Shown: piece by piece, positions 29,846 to 39,745 of the stretch
Layout: each line of letters begins with the position of its first letter
How positions within the stretch are numbered: position 1 is the stretch's first letter
Assembly: GCA_020796225.1 (NCBI GenBank)
Contig: CM036755.1
Span: forward strand, 61,248,152-61,312,151
Length of the DNA stretch: 64,000 bases
Source of the DNA: Arion vulgaris
Taxonomy: Eukaryota > Mollusca > Gastropoda > Stylommatophora > Arionidae
Direction of reading: 5' to 3'
The notes under the pieces: generated by a model
What the model was told of the DNA's origin: nothing
Database searches by the model: none
What the model saw: the letters and a program-made list of their open reading frames with translations, nothing else
Made by a program: the position numbers and the translations under genes

Positions 29846-29896
29846 TTAGTGCTGCCTTCGTTATCGCCATCATTAGTGCTGCCTTCGTAATCGCCG
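29846..29896. repeat. 27-bp minisatellite, right part
   Basis: TTAGTGCTGCCTTCGTTATC and a second unit continue the array at 28290-28850. TTAGT at both junctions (28844-28848, 29846-29850) is compatible with a short TSD, but the repeat itself makes this uncertain. Confidence 0.9.
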
Positions 29897-30255
29897 TTGT
29901 TGATGTGGTTTTTTGAGATTTTTTAAAAAGTATTTATTAAGTTAAGTAATTTTGTGAAGTTTAAAGTTTATTGCTCGTTTCAGATCTACGTGTTGTGGGA
30001 TCACGAGAGAGAAAGAGATGGAGTTCTACATGTTGAAATCTAAAATTCAGAATGAAGTGATGCAAGCCTTCAAAAACACTAAAACTGAGAATTACAAAAA
30101 ACACCTTAGGGCAAATTGATTGACATGTATCGAATAATAAAGTTAGCAATACCATTTGTAAACAATACTGTCAAATATAATAAAAACAAAAATATAAAAA
30201 CAGTTTAAAACACTAGATAGTTCTTGCAAAATGTAGAGGCCATTTAACTCATAAA
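29897..30255. other. No feature recognised
   Basis: AT-rich spacer. A 64-residue minus frame has no motif. Confidence 0.45.
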
Positions 30256-30320
30256 CAATAAGGAAAGGTACGAAGTGCAATGATGATAGTCCTATCAATC
30301 AATCAATCACTCAGTCAATC
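30256..30320 (+). mobile_element. SINE-S 3'-terminal fragment
   Basis: GAAGTGCAATGATGATAGTC then CTATCAATCAATCAATC is the tail of SINE-S as at 24.9 kb. The rest is absent, consistent with strong 5' truncation. Confidence 0.7.
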
Positions 30321-30594
30321 AAACACTAATACCTTATCGGACGGTAGCTATACGTAGATCCCATACACACTTTGCCAAACTACGGTACAACAGTCTGTTT
30401 AGAAGGCCAAAACAAAATTAATTATGTTCACAAAAGCATGAACTCAGTGCATGTATATTTATTTACGCATTATTGCAATTAGATTATCGATTACGAAAGA
30501 ACACTGTTGATCTCCGGTCATCTGTCACCCTAAACAAATCTCAGTCTTAGCACTTTAACATCAAATATTTACAGTAACAAAAGTCGAGTATTCG

Positions 30595-30645
30595 ACCGTA
30601 GGTCTTTGTCAAGATCAACTGATTGACAGTTTGGGGAATTAATTT
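30595..30645 (-). mobile_element. Rep-K head fragment
   Basis: On the minus strand TTGACAAAGACCTACGGTCG preserves the stem-loop of the Rep-K head, with the following GAAAC changed to AATAC. Confidence 0.45.
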
Positions 30646-30699
30646 ACTGATAGCACTATCATCATTTCACCTCTATGAATAACCATGTTTACTGTAATC

Positions 30700-30885
30700 T
30701 ATTTCTGACACATAAAGATGTCAGCGACAGTGTACGATCTCTACATCGATATGCAAGGAGATTGATTAATCAACATCGAACTGGCGTGTTGGGCGCTGGA
30801 CGCTGCTGGATTTGCTGGGGCGGAGATTGGAGCACCTATGGACATATCCGGAGTGATATGATGATAGTCCTCATATAACTAATAA
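30700..30885 (+). mobile_element. LINE-H-like C-terminal fragment
   Basis: Coding remnants include 'RDWSTYGHIRSD'-like and 'HLWTYPECYDDSP'-like readings from GAGATTGGAGCACCTATGGA. The same order occurs in the 22.2-22.7 kb copy. Confidence 0.5.
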
Positions 30886-30889
30886 CTGA

Positions 30890-31350
30890 TAACTACTTGC
30901 TACTGCATAGTTTTACTGCAGTCTTTCCTGATTTAAATGTCTATTGTCATTGTTTTTGTAATTTGAAAACTACAGTACTTTGTTATTACGTGTTTCACAA
31001 GTCTTCCCGTACATCGATAACTTATTAGTTACATATAGTTACATAGCTTTACATAGTTTTACTTGCTAGCTACATTGTTTTACTTGCTAGCTACATAGTT
31101 TTACTTGCTAGCTTACATAGTTCTTACTTGCTAGCTACATTGTTTTACTTGCTAGCTACATAGTTTTACTTGCTAGCTACATTGTTTTACTTGCTAGCTA
31201 CATAGTTTTACTTGCTAGCTACATAGTTTTACTTGCTAGCTACATTGTTTTACTTGCTAGCTACATAGTTTTACTTGCTAGCTACATAGTTTTACTCTGT
31301 AGCTACATAGTTTTACTGCAGTCTTCCCTTACATCGATAACTTATTATTT
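30890..31350 (+). repeat. Rep-K body with 21-bp minisatellite
   Basis: TTTGTAATTTGAAAACTACA and ACTTTGTTATTACGTGTTTC are Rep-K. From 31020 to 31320 the unit ACATAGTTTTACTTGCTAGC plus T is repeated about 13 times. The array grew from the Rep-K sequence CATAGTTTTACTGCAGTC, which also closes it. Confidence 0.85.
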
Positions 31351-31584
31351 CAAATCCAATTAAGGTTACACTTTGCCTTGTATGGTCTCGCCCCGTGTAA
31401 CTATTGGTATCTTTATTTGATTGCATGATCTCATGTACCAGTAGAGCATTTTAAATGTCTGTCTTATCAAATGTTGATGTGACATGCCGTTCGTGTTTGT
31501 AATGGTAACAAGAAGTCAGGTTTCGATTTTGGAGAGAGAGAGCATGATTAATGGCTACCACATTTAAGGAAGACATCAAACGTG

Positions 31585-32045
31585 TAACATAGTAATAATA
31601 GCCATCCATCGCAAGCGATGATGACAAGAGCCTTAGACGTGTGCTGCTGCAATTCTCTGGTGTGTGCGAAGGTGACTGTAGAGTCCAATCCTATAACACA
31701 ATCCCATACCACAGGTGGTGCATACTTGATCAAGGTTAGACATGTGGGTGTGCGTGTTTTGTCTTTTCGTGAAGCTTATTTCCTCTGTGCTTCAACGGCA
31801 CGACGATTCTCAGATATGCGAGTTTTTCTTGTGTTGCCACACAGTGAAACATTTGACGATCGTGCGCCAGGGATTCCTTGCACGTGATGTCTATATTGAA
31901 GCACTTTAGAGACACTTCAAGTGTCTTTCAATCGTTTTTTCTGTCCACCAGATGAACGTCTGTCCCCTTCAAGCTAAACATACATTAACTGTTTCGGGAT
32001 GTGCTTATCAGGCATCCGAGCAACGTGGCCGGTCCATCATAGACG
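31585..32045 (-). mobile_element. LINE-L 3' region
   Basis: It aligns block by block with 26.95-27.5 kb: ATAGCCATCCATCGCAAGCG, ACAATCCCATACCACAGGTG, TTCTCAGATATGCGAG and GTCCACCAGATGAACGTC. Minus-strand frames retain pieces of the C-terminal tail only. It breaks at about 32040. Confidence 0.75.
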
Positions 32046-32589
32046 CGCAACATACTCACTCCGACACGTGGATGTATGAAGGAAAGCTAACAATACGGGA
32101 CTCCTTACAGGTCCGAAATTAGAAGGAGTCCGCTTTAAACAATTCTAAGAGAATCTATCATAATAAAGTATGTTCCCAGAAGCTGAAGCAATTCCAACTC
32201 CAGTAACATAAACTAAAGTTGTTGCAAATAAAAAGCTCGTAGGCTATTTGAATCTCGGCGGGACTGTGACAGTATGGCACTTATAAGCCACGAAGGTAGG
32301 TGGTGTTTGGAGAAAGATAACATCCAGCGTTTATTGCTGGTAATGGTTTCCTCTCATGGATGGTAGGCATGTGATCTCAATTGTAGAGACAAACGCTGCG
32401 ATCCTGACTAGCTTAGTCACTGCCCAGAAGGAAAGCAATGGCAAACTACATTCATATACTGTCAAGACAACCATGACAAACATGATACCTAAAACACAAA
32501 CATCTGAGGCTGAGTCGCCAGGCCAGGCAGACGAGAAACAAGAACTGAGGAAGAGTGCGTTACAAGAGATAATACCAGTAAACGTGATG
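32046..32589. other. Mostly unassigned
   Basis: No clear family assignment. ATCCTGACTAGCTTAGTC and the following region may be coding remnants of a LINE but no motif is decisive. Confidence 0.4.
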
Positions 32590-32805
32590 ACGACCTAACC
32601 CTGACTGTGTTACCAAGACTGTACCTGCCTGGAAGAAGAAGAAGAGGAAGATTTAGAAGACGGTGCGTGCAAGATGACATTGACGATCTGCGAATGACTG
32701 CTGCTGACGCTGGTCAACTTGAATAGAACAGAGAGTTTTTGAGGACTGCAATCATGGGAGCTAAGTTCCGGAAGGGACATTATACTTGATGAAGATGATG
32801 AGCTG
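32590..32805 (+). mobile_element. LINE-G 3' fragment
   Basis: Reads 'LYLPGRRRRGRFRRRCVQDD', 'IDDLRMTAADAGQLE', then 'GAKFRKGHYT', ending near CTTGATGAAGATGATG. Same C-terminal block as 3.6 kb. Confidence 0.7.
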
Positions 32806-33034
32806 GATCTCAGGCCAATGGCAAAACAGAGTTAAAGCATGCTCTTTAGAGTAGATCATACACATGATGCATTTAGGGGCTGAAAAGGAACCATCAGAGA
32901 TTGTTGTTCGTGCAATGCACATAAGAACAAAGTTAGAATAGGCTGTCAGATTTAAAAAAACGTAAGCATTTTCTTAAGACCAAATTTGTAAGATACGCCT
33001 TTCTTACATGTCGTAGGGATTTATAAACCTAATC

Positions 33035-33127
33035 ACGAAAATATTCATGTTCTCAGCGCAAACCACACATATCACAAAGAATGATTAACGTGGTTAAAAA
33101 AACAAACTCAAAGAAGAAGATGAAGAA
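33035..33127 (+). mobile_element. SINE-B 3' fragment
   Basis: CACATATCACAAAGAATGAT then AACGTGGTTAAAAAAACAAA and CTCAAAGAAGAAGATGAAG match the tail region of SINE-B. Confidence 0.6.
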
Positions 33128-33200
33128 CTGAGATATATGGAGATTAATTAACACTTCATGGTTAATTTCCTCACAGGCAGCAACTTAAATTAGCGTAAGC

Positions 33201-33390
33201 CCGCCTGCCCAGCGTGTTCGTAGCGCGTTGGACTATGGGTGACAAGTCCTCTGTGAGTGCGGGTTCAATTCCGCGGACTGACAGAAAAGCCACAGCTTCC
33301 CCAGATTTACGGTGTTCGTTGCACGGAACGGTTACGATGTCCCTGACACCGAGCCGAAGAGCTAAAAGCTCAAGTGCTTCTGGATTAAAA
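33201..33390 (+). mobile_element. tRNA-SINE M, full length
   Basis: CCGCCTGCCCAGCGTGTTCG, TAGCGCGTTGGACTATGGG (A box) and GGGTTCAATTCCGCGG (exact B box GGTTCAATTCC) are followed by the SINE-M body and CAAGTGCTTCTGGATT plus an A run. This is the clearest pol III promoter of the family. Confidence 0.88.
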
Positions 33391-33717
33391 AAATGTTTTT
33401 TAAATGTGCGTAAAGTAACTCACCCGCTCACATTTTCTTTCAAATATTGTTAAATTAATCTGCTCATACGTTCTACAATTCGCATCATTAATGCAATAGG
33501 TTTCTTCTAAGAAGTTTCTAAATTTAACAACACCTACGTAAACTACAATTCATTCCTAGCAATAATCTCAACTTACTCAAAAAAATTAATTAAAGAAGCT
33601 TTTGTAATACAAAGAAGTATATTATGAAATAATGTGTTAGACCTTCATTTTAATCATTTAACCAACGTCAAATAGCGACGTTTAATAAAAACAAAAATAT
33701 TATTTTACATTTTGTAT
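33391..33717. other. No feature recognised
   Basis: AT-rich spacer between SINE-M and SINE-J. Confidence 0.45.
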
Positions 33718-33850
33718 TGTGGTGAGGGCATGTAGCTTAAGAGGTAGTGATCTCGAACACAATCCAAGTGTACCTGATTCAAATTCCGTGGCGAAGCAAA
33801 TTTATTCGAGTGAAATATTAAGAATGGTAAAAATATTACCTCAACGTTCA
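33718..33850 (+). mobile_element. tRNA-SINE J, 3' truncated
   Basis: GGCATGTAGCTTAAGAGGTA (A box region) and ATTCAAATTCCGTGG (B box region) lead into AAGCAAATTTATTCGAGTGA and CAACGTTCAGAAATC. The conserved GGCAAACTACT segment is lost where Rep-O begins. Confidence 0.7.
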
Positions 33851-33851
33851 G

Positions 33852-33990
33852 AAATCTTCTTCTTCTTCTGCGTTCACCCGCTGTCAATTCAGAGGGGATT
33901 TAACTTTCTACCTGAGTTTTGCGTGAGGCCTGCTAACCCTTTAACCGATGTCCCTTGCTATGCGGTGAGACTTCGCCGTCTTCAGAGGTA
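33852..33990 (-). mobile_element. Rep-O copy
   Basis: CTTCTTCTTCTGCGTTCACC, CGCTGTCAATTCAGAGG and GAGTTTTGCGTGAGGCCTGC match the Rep-O copies at 5.15 and 49.46 kb. Confidence 0.65.
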
Positions 33991-34144
33991 CACGAAGTTT
34001 AGATCCTTCGAGGAGTCAAAGGCTCAAAAGTACCAATGGTACGAGGACTCAATGCAAGAGTTGCACGGACAACAGGTTTCCTGGAACGATCACACTTGGA
34101 GAATTTATGCTTCAGGTACCTCTGAAGTCGGCAAGACTGTCCGT

Positions 34145-34270
34145 ATGGTTGAGGGACACCTGTAAAAGTGTAATTTAGGCAAAAATCAGTCAAAAGCGCA
34201 ATACCAGGCGTCATGACTTTCGCCTGAATTAACAGCGGGCAATTGAGAAAAGAAGAAAGAAGATCATAGA
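34145..34270 (+). mobile_element. Rep-O copy, opposite orientation
   Basis: GGCAAAAATCAGTCAAAAGC, GCAATACCAGGCGTCATGAC and a GAAGAAAGAAGA tail are the reverse of the previous Rep-O. The two flank about 150 bp of unassigned sequence. Confidence 0.55.
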
Positions 34271-34655
34271 AAGTAGAAGAAGAAGAAGAAAGTATGATCG
34301 TTACAGGAAGCATGTTGCACACGAAACACTTGCCTTGAATCCTCGTACCATCGGTACTTTTACAGCCAGTGTTGATTAGTGAAGTTCGACTTATCTATCT
34401 GATTTCCTGCCTTTGGTGAGGTGCTCCGTACACATCGTATGATAAACACTCTTAAATGATCTTTTAATGCCGGATACTTGAGCGTGGATCTACGCCAATG
34501 AGCATTTACTACTTTGCAGACTGGGTGAGGTCGTTCCGGTTTAGGGCATTCACAACCTTCTAGGGCTAGTCATTGGAACGGTCATTTTTCGACTGTTTCT
34601 TTTATTCATTGCTCTTTAACCATCATTCACCGTATTCATTTTATGATCTTAGTCT
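34271..34655. other. No feature recognised
   Basis: Unassigned, with GAAG-rich patches near 34255-34290. Confidence 0.4.
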
Positions 34656-34657
34656 AA

Positions 34658-34885
34658 GGGTAGCGTCTGTAGCTCAAGCGGTAGTGAGCTCGATCACGAA
34701 CCCAAGCGTACCTGGTTCAAACCCCACGGTGGGCAAGTTTGGAAGCAAATTCGTTTCCGTGGGATTTTTACAAAAAGGTAAAATAGACCTCACCGTTCAG
34801 AAAGCAATGGCAAACTACTGAACATATAAGTGGTGCCTAGAAAATCGACAACTCGTTTACTGTGGTTGGTGTCCTGTAACGGATT
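34658..34885 (+). mobile_element. tRNA-SINE J, full length, second head type
   Basis: The head GCGTCTGTAGCTCAAGCGGT with B box TGGTTCAAACCCC differs from the 35.3 kb head, but both lead into the same body (AATTCGTTTCCGTGGGATTT, AAAGCAATGGCAAACTACTG) ending TGTCCTGTAACGGAT. A non-coding pol III-type SINE. Confidence 0.88.
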
Positions 34886-35104
34886 ATTATTTTTTTTGCA
34901 ATGTTGGTGTAAAATTTCACACTGCAAATTAGCTTCATGTTTAGGAAATTATAGTGTGTAATTGTAAGAGGCTGATCTTAATGAAATGCTAGGTGTGATT
35001 CTATCGATGTAGCACTCCTTTCTCACAGTAAACAACAAATGCAAGAGAAGACAACTAATCTAGAATCATGCAAGAGAAGACAACTAATCTAGAATCAATC
35101 TCAA

Positions 35105-36080
35105 AACTGGGTCTGACTATTCATGGGGAAAAGAAAAGTTCATGAGATTATATGCTAATTCCAGAGATCCGATCATATTGAGAGGAGCACTATTAAAAGA
35201 GGTGACACATTTACAAATCTGGGAAGTGTTATTAACTGTCAAGGTGGCACAGATAAAGATATTAGGATTAGAATACGAAAGGCAATATCAGCATTTGCGA
35301 TTCCCAAGAACATATGGGGTGGCGTCTGTGGTCTAGGGGATAGTGACTCGGTCTATCACCCTCGACGTTCTGAGTTCGAATCACGCTGCGGACAGTTTGG
35401 TTGTAAATTGGTTCGCGTGAATTTTTACAAAAGGACAATGGCACCACCAGTTCAGAAAGCAATGGCAAACTACTGAACGTAATAATACTAGCAAATCACA
35501 AAAGCGTTAAAAATCTGGGTTGTTTGGCAAATTCCGTAAAGGATATACAATTAATAAAGAATATATGAGCTCAAGAATGATCAGGAATAAATCTAAGATA
35601 ACGATTTTTAACCAAATATCAAGGATGTCCTTCTACATGTAGCAGAGACATGGAGAACAATTAAGTGGAACACCAAAAACTTTCAGACATTCATCAATAT
35701 ATGCCTACGCAGGATACTCCATCTGCGATAGAATGACAGGACCACAAATAGGGAAATGTGAGAAAGAGCGGGACAACAGCAAGTGGAACAAGATTTAAGG
35801 GGCAGAAGGTGGCTATGGATGCCCACAGACATGGACACACTGAGGAATCCTTTTGATAGCATCACGAAATAGGCCTTCTGATGGCATTCCTAGGCTAATA
35901 GAGGTAATGGAAGATCCAGGAACACCTGTGGACGGGATTTGGGAGAAGGAATTCAAGAAAATGGGAAAAGAGTGGAGAGATCTAGAAAAGATGAACTTGG
36001 ATAGGCGGGCTTGGAAGGCCTGGGTTGCAGGCCTATGTCTCCTAGATCATACAGGTGAAAGGTGAAGAAGAAGAAGGTGA
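35105..36080 (+). mobile_element. LINE-I fragment, about 0.97 kb, split by SINE-J
   Basis: Before the SINE the frames give 'NSRDPIILRGALLKEVTHL' and 'CQGGTDKDIRIRIRKAISAF'. After it come 'TFINICLRRILHLR', 'NREMWERAGQQQVEQDLRGR' and 'WRDLEKMNLDRRAWKAWVAG'. This covers the post-palm region to the C-terminus. The 3' end is GTGAAAGGTGAAGAAGAAGA. Multiple frameshifts show it is dead. A 28-bp duplication (GCAAGAGAAGACAACTAATC) sits at the 5' edge (35040-35095). Confidence 0.8.
35320..35478 (+). mobile_element. tRNA-SINE J inserted in LINE-I
   Basis: GGCGTCTGTGGTCTAGGGGA and GAGTTCGAATCACG are clear A- and B-box regions. The body includes AATTGGTTCGCGTGAATTTT and AAAGCAATGGCAAACTACTG, and it stops shortly after GAACGT. 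No clean TSD could be set. Confidence 0.85.
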
Positions 36081-36115
36081 AACTACGAAGAAGTATAGTT
36101 TTGTTGATGATGTTC

Positions 36116-36790
36116 ATAGATGAAAACTAGACTTCATACAGTTGTGTTGAAACAAAATATGAAAACTAGACTTCATACAGTTATGTTGAAACAAAATACG
36201 AAAACTAGACTTCATACAGTTGTGTTGAAACAAAATATGAAAACTAGACTTCATACAGTTGTGTTGAAACAAAATACGAAAACTAGACTTCATACAGTTG
36301 TGTTGAAACAAAATACGAAAACTAGACTTCATACAGTTGTGTTGAAACAAAATACGAAAACTAGACTTCATACAGTTGTGTTGAAACAAAATACGAAAAC
36401 TAGACTTCATACAGTTGTGTTGAAACAAAATATGAAAACTAGACTTCATACAGTTATGTTGAAACAAAATACGAAAAATAGACTTAATACAGTTGTGTTG
36501 AAACAAAATATGAAAACTAGACTTCATACAGTTATGTTGAAACAAAATACGAAAACTAGACTTCATACAGTTGTGTTGAAACAAAATACGAAAACTAGAC
36601 TTCATACAGTTATGTTGAAACAAAATACGAAAACTAGACTTCATACAGTTGTGTTGAAACAAAATACGAAAACTAGACTTCATACAGTTGTGTTGAAACA
36701 AAATATGAAAACTAGACTTCATACAGTTGTGTTGAAACAAAATATGAAAACTAGACTTCATACAGTTGTGTTGAAACAAAATACGAAAAT
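36116..36790. repeat. 39-bp minisatellite, 17 copies
   Basis: The unit is GAAAACTAGACTTCATACAG, TTGTGTTGAAACAAAATAC. With 39 divisible by three, both strands stay open (13-residue repeats). Units vary only at a TACG/TATG site and a TTGT/TTAT site, so homogenisation is recent. Confidence 0.95.
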
Positions 36791-36865
36791 ATTTTCAGAG
36801 CAACACTACTATAAATACTGGCTATTTATTCTTGTTCACTAAAGCCCAGTTATTGGCTTCCATGA

Positions 36866-36965
36866 GCATGAGATGGGGAAGATGAGACCATGAGTGGGAA
36901 GATGAGACCATGAGTGGAAAGATGAGACCATGAGTGGGAAGATGAGACCATAGTGGGAAGATGAA
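36866..36965. repeat. 20-bp minisatellite, about 5 copies
   Basis: AGATGAGACCATGAGTGGGA is repeated with small changes. Confidence 0.9.
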
Positions 36966-37565
36966 GAAAGATTAGGGGAAGTGAGATAGTTCAAAAATGT
37001 ATTTTCTTGTAGATTTCAGAATTCTAATTTTAACTTTTAGAATATTATTTGTGTATATAAACTACACAATTCTACTTCTATATTCAGTTTTATCAACAGA
37101 TTTGTATATAACTACAGCTTATTTATTCAGTTTCATCAACGAAGCAAATGGATTATTGATGAACATAATTGGTTCAATTGTTGAAAACTGGATCAATCTG
37201 CTAACAAATTTAACAGTAATAATCTAGAAATATCTGATCATTGATAGAAAGCAGAAAATTTCATACAAAGCCACTGATAGATTCCGCAATAGATTTCAGA
37301 TTTAGAAAATAAGAAAGTCATTTCCTATTCAGATGTCGAATAAAAAAAAGTTATATATTTTTTTTTAAAACGTGTTTATGAATTTTATCAAGCTTGAGAT
37401 CACCCGACCTTTACTTTGTTATTCGAGATGTAATTTATTTAATTTGATGGTAAGATATGTTAGAAAGCTAAATCTTGTGAACACGATATGTCATTATGCT
37501 TCCCTTAATAATGACCTGGACATGAGTTAAGAAATTCCTTTATCTTAGTTTAAATAATGACATCA
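36966..37565. other. AT-rich spacer, nothing recognised
   Basis: A 76-residue plus frame at 36997-37227 is hydrophobic and AT-driven. No gene is supported. Confidence 0.5.
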
Positions 37566-37832
37566 ACCGTGTGTTTCCGGAGCTCTCAAGGGGAGCAAAG
37601 AATAGTAGCACTGCGACCAACAAGGCATGTCTTAATAGACGACTGAGGTAGGGGCATAGGAAGCTACCCTAGTAAATAAAAATCGTCGCAGAAATCGTAT
37701 GTGCTGCCCTACTTGTAGGCGCATAAATGGCACAACGTACAATCGCTCTTAGGCTCAGATCACATACAAATCACAAAGTGTGGTTAACAAGTTGTCGATA
37801 TGGAGCGTTTGAAGAAGAAGACGAAGAAGAAT
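37566..37832 (+). mobile_element. SINE-A, full length
   Basis: It spans GTGTTTCCGGAGCTCTCAAG, GCATGTCTTAATAGACGACT, CCTAGTAAATAAAAATCGTC, CACATACAAATCACAAAGTG and TGGAGCGTTTGAAGAAGAAG. No TSD was found. Confidence 0.9.
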
Positions 37833-37909
37833 AAAAGACTGAAAGAATCAAACCTGTGCCATTCCCCTACTCAGCCAACTTGCTTCTGTATCTTCTTTGA
37901 ATGCTCTAT

Positions 37910-38095
37910 CCTTGTGGCTGGGAATTAAGATGTTCGTCTCTCGCTCCAAAAGCTCTTGGTTCGTTATCAGTATGAAATAAAATCTGGATATTTTCCAAGT
38001 TAAATTGCGTTCGTTTTCTCCTGTTTATCAACCAAGTTAATCACTCTCTGCCATCTGTGTTTTGTTTGCGCCAAGAAATTGGACGGATACATCGG
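37910..38095. mobile_element. Decayed SINE-S and SINE-B scraps
   Basis: TCGTCTCTCGCTCCAAAAGC and ATAAAATCTGGATATTTTCC recall the SINE-S head region. TTGCGTTCGTTTTCTCC with AACCAAGTTAATCACTCTCT recalls the reversed SINE-B tail. Both are weak. Confidence 0.35.
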
Positions 38096-38214
38096 AATGT
38101 CGGCAAAAGTGCGCATAATATTCAATAGGACAACAATTTGAACAGACGGGTAACTGTAAGGTTTTACCGTGGGCTCCGATAACATACTGCCGGCGGGCTC
38201 ATATAAAAATTCTA

Positions 38215-38740
38215 GGAGAAAAGACCACAACTGTCGCGTAATCATCACATTCCAGTGTTGTTGTATAAAACAATTCATTTTAAAAACAACATATGCTAAA
38301 TCAAGGTTATATTATGTAACAAGTTAATCAAGGTTATATTATGTAACAAGTTAAGTTTAAAGCTAAGAAATATCAGTATTATTAACACTTTTCATCAATA
38401 AACAACAATTAACTCTTAGAATTAACTAAAATTGTTAAAAAAGCGTACAGTGTTCTATTTTTTTTTCCCGATCCAGAAGCACTTGAGTTTTTCAGCTCTT
38501 CGGCTCGGTGCCATGGACATCGCAACCCTTCGGTTCGGTGCCACGAACACCGTAAATCTGGGGAGTCTGTGACTTTTTCTGTCATCCCGCGGAATTGAAC
38601 CCGCACACACGAGGGATAGTCACCCGTAGTCCAACGCGCTACGAACACGCTGGGCAGACGGGCACAGTGTTCTATAAAAACATATACAAGAACCAGCTTT
38701 CTTTAAACATGAAGTTTTCGATTTCCTGTCTGAGTTAATC
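38215..38740 (+). mobile_element. Element Q copy split by SINE-M
   Basis: Q blocks CATCACATTCCAGTGTTG, ACAATTCATTTTAAAAACAA, TTATGTAACAAGTTAA and AAAAAAGCGTACAGTGTTCT are followed, after SINE-M, by ATAAAAACATATACAAGAAC. A 29-bp stretch (AATCAAGGTTATATTATGTA) is tandemly duplicated at 38295-38352. The ends are eroded. Confidence 0.7.
38459..38663 (-). mobile_element. SINE-M, full length, exact TSD, in element Q
   Basis: ACAGTGTTCTAT flanks it at 38447-38458 and 38664-38675 (12 bp, exact). The poly-A tail appears as a T run at 38459-38467. The minus-strand head carries GCGTTGGACTACGGGTGAC and GGGTTCAATTCCGCGGG. Confidence 0.95.
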
Positions 38741-38744
38741 GGCT

Positions 38745-39200
38745 TTAAGTTGCCGGGGACCACGGGTTTTCATCATCATTACCAAATAGCTTGCCTGAGC
38801 TGGCCACCCCAACAGTCCTCCGAAATTTCTCTCTCTCATAGGCCAGATGTCTCGCCTCTGCTGCCGTCAAGTTCAAACCATCAGTTATATCCTGGATCCG
38901 TCTTCTCCGTGGTCTTGCTCTTTTCCTCTTTGACGGTATGTCTCCTTCCATGATGGTCTTCTCCAGACCTTCATGTCTTTTTATATGTTCAAAAGATCTC
39001 AATTTTCTCTTTCTTATTAGCAGTGTCAGCCAGTTTTTTTTTATTTTGATTTCTTTCTGGATAGATATATTTGTTCTCTTCTCTGTCCAAGAAATAAGGA
39101 AGACTCTTCTGTAACACTTATATTCGAAAGCACATACATGTTTTTCCACTTCATTATTAAATGTCCATGCTTCACACCCATAAGGAAAACCCAAGAGTAT
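38745..39200 (-). mobile_element. LINE-G 3' region, open for about 154 residues
   Basis: Reads 'GCEAWTFNNEVEKHVCAFEY', 'CYRRVFLISWTEKRTNISIQ', 'EHIKRHEGLEKTIMEGDIPS' and 'RRRRIQDITDGLNLTAAEAR', ending 'KFRRTVGVASSGKLF'. It lacks the RT palm, so it is a 5'-truncated copy, but it is little frameshifted and relatively young. Confidence 0.83.
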
Positions 39201-39204
39201 CTGT

Positions 39205-39335
39205 TTCAAACTCCGCGGTCAGTAATTTGAAAGCAAATTTGTTCCCGTGAATATTTACGAACGGTAAAAATAGACCTTACCTTTCAGAAATCAATGGAAA
39301 ACTACTTAAAGTAAAAGTGGTGTCTAGAGAATCAA
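39205..39335 (+). mobile_element. SINE-J, 5' truncated
   Basis: TTTCAAACTCCGCGGTCAGT, AAGCAAATTTGTTCCCGTGA and ATCAATGGAAAACTACTT match the SINE-J body. The A-box half is missing. LINE-E begins at its end. Confidence 0.7.
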
Positions 39336-39337
39336 CT

Positions 39338-39745
39338 TCTTCTTATTCTTCTTTTGTCGTCACACTGCTACCGGGTTGTTGCCCAGTGTCGTGGTTTTCT
39401 ATTTCTGTCTTGCGCTGTTCTGGTGGCTTGTGTGATTGTTATTTTTGCTCTTTGACATGATTTTGCTACACCATCTAACCATCTTTTCCGTGGTCTTCCT
39501 CTTGCCTTCTTTCCGATGTTCTGTTGTAGTAGACTGTATACTGTGGAGTTTGGATGAATTCTTATTAAGTGGCCAAACCACTTCATTCTTTGTTTCTCAA
39601 TGTAAATCAAGCAAGGTTCTGTGCCAGCTTTCTTTCTTATGCTGATGTTGGTGACTGTCTTTTCTGGTGTTGTTGGTAACTTTTCGCAGGCAACGCATTT
39701 CACATGTAGTTATTTTTGTGACTGCGCTTTGCTCATTGTCCAAGA
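39338..39745 (-). mobile_element. LINE-E 3' fragment with GAAG tail
   Basis: An open frame of about 111 residues reads 'CEKLPTTPEKTVTNISIRKK', 'YIEKQRMKWFGHLIRIHPNS', 'GKKARGRPRKRWLDGVAKSC' and 'QATRTAQDRNRKPRHWATTR'. Better preserved than the 8.1 kb copy, and it supplies the correct single frame. Minus-strand end: CAAAAGAAGAATAAGAAG. Confidence 0.83.

Noticed and set aside
33201..33275. Possible tRNA gene
   Set aside because: Same reason: it is the head of SINE-M, with a shared non-tRNA body and A-rich end.
36114..36842. 221- and 240-residue frames with 13-residue repeats
   Set aside because: They are the translation of a 39-bp minisatellite on both strands.
38745..39209. A host gene of about 154 residues
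   Set aside because: The sequence is the C-terminal region of LINE-G, repeated in at least seven other places.
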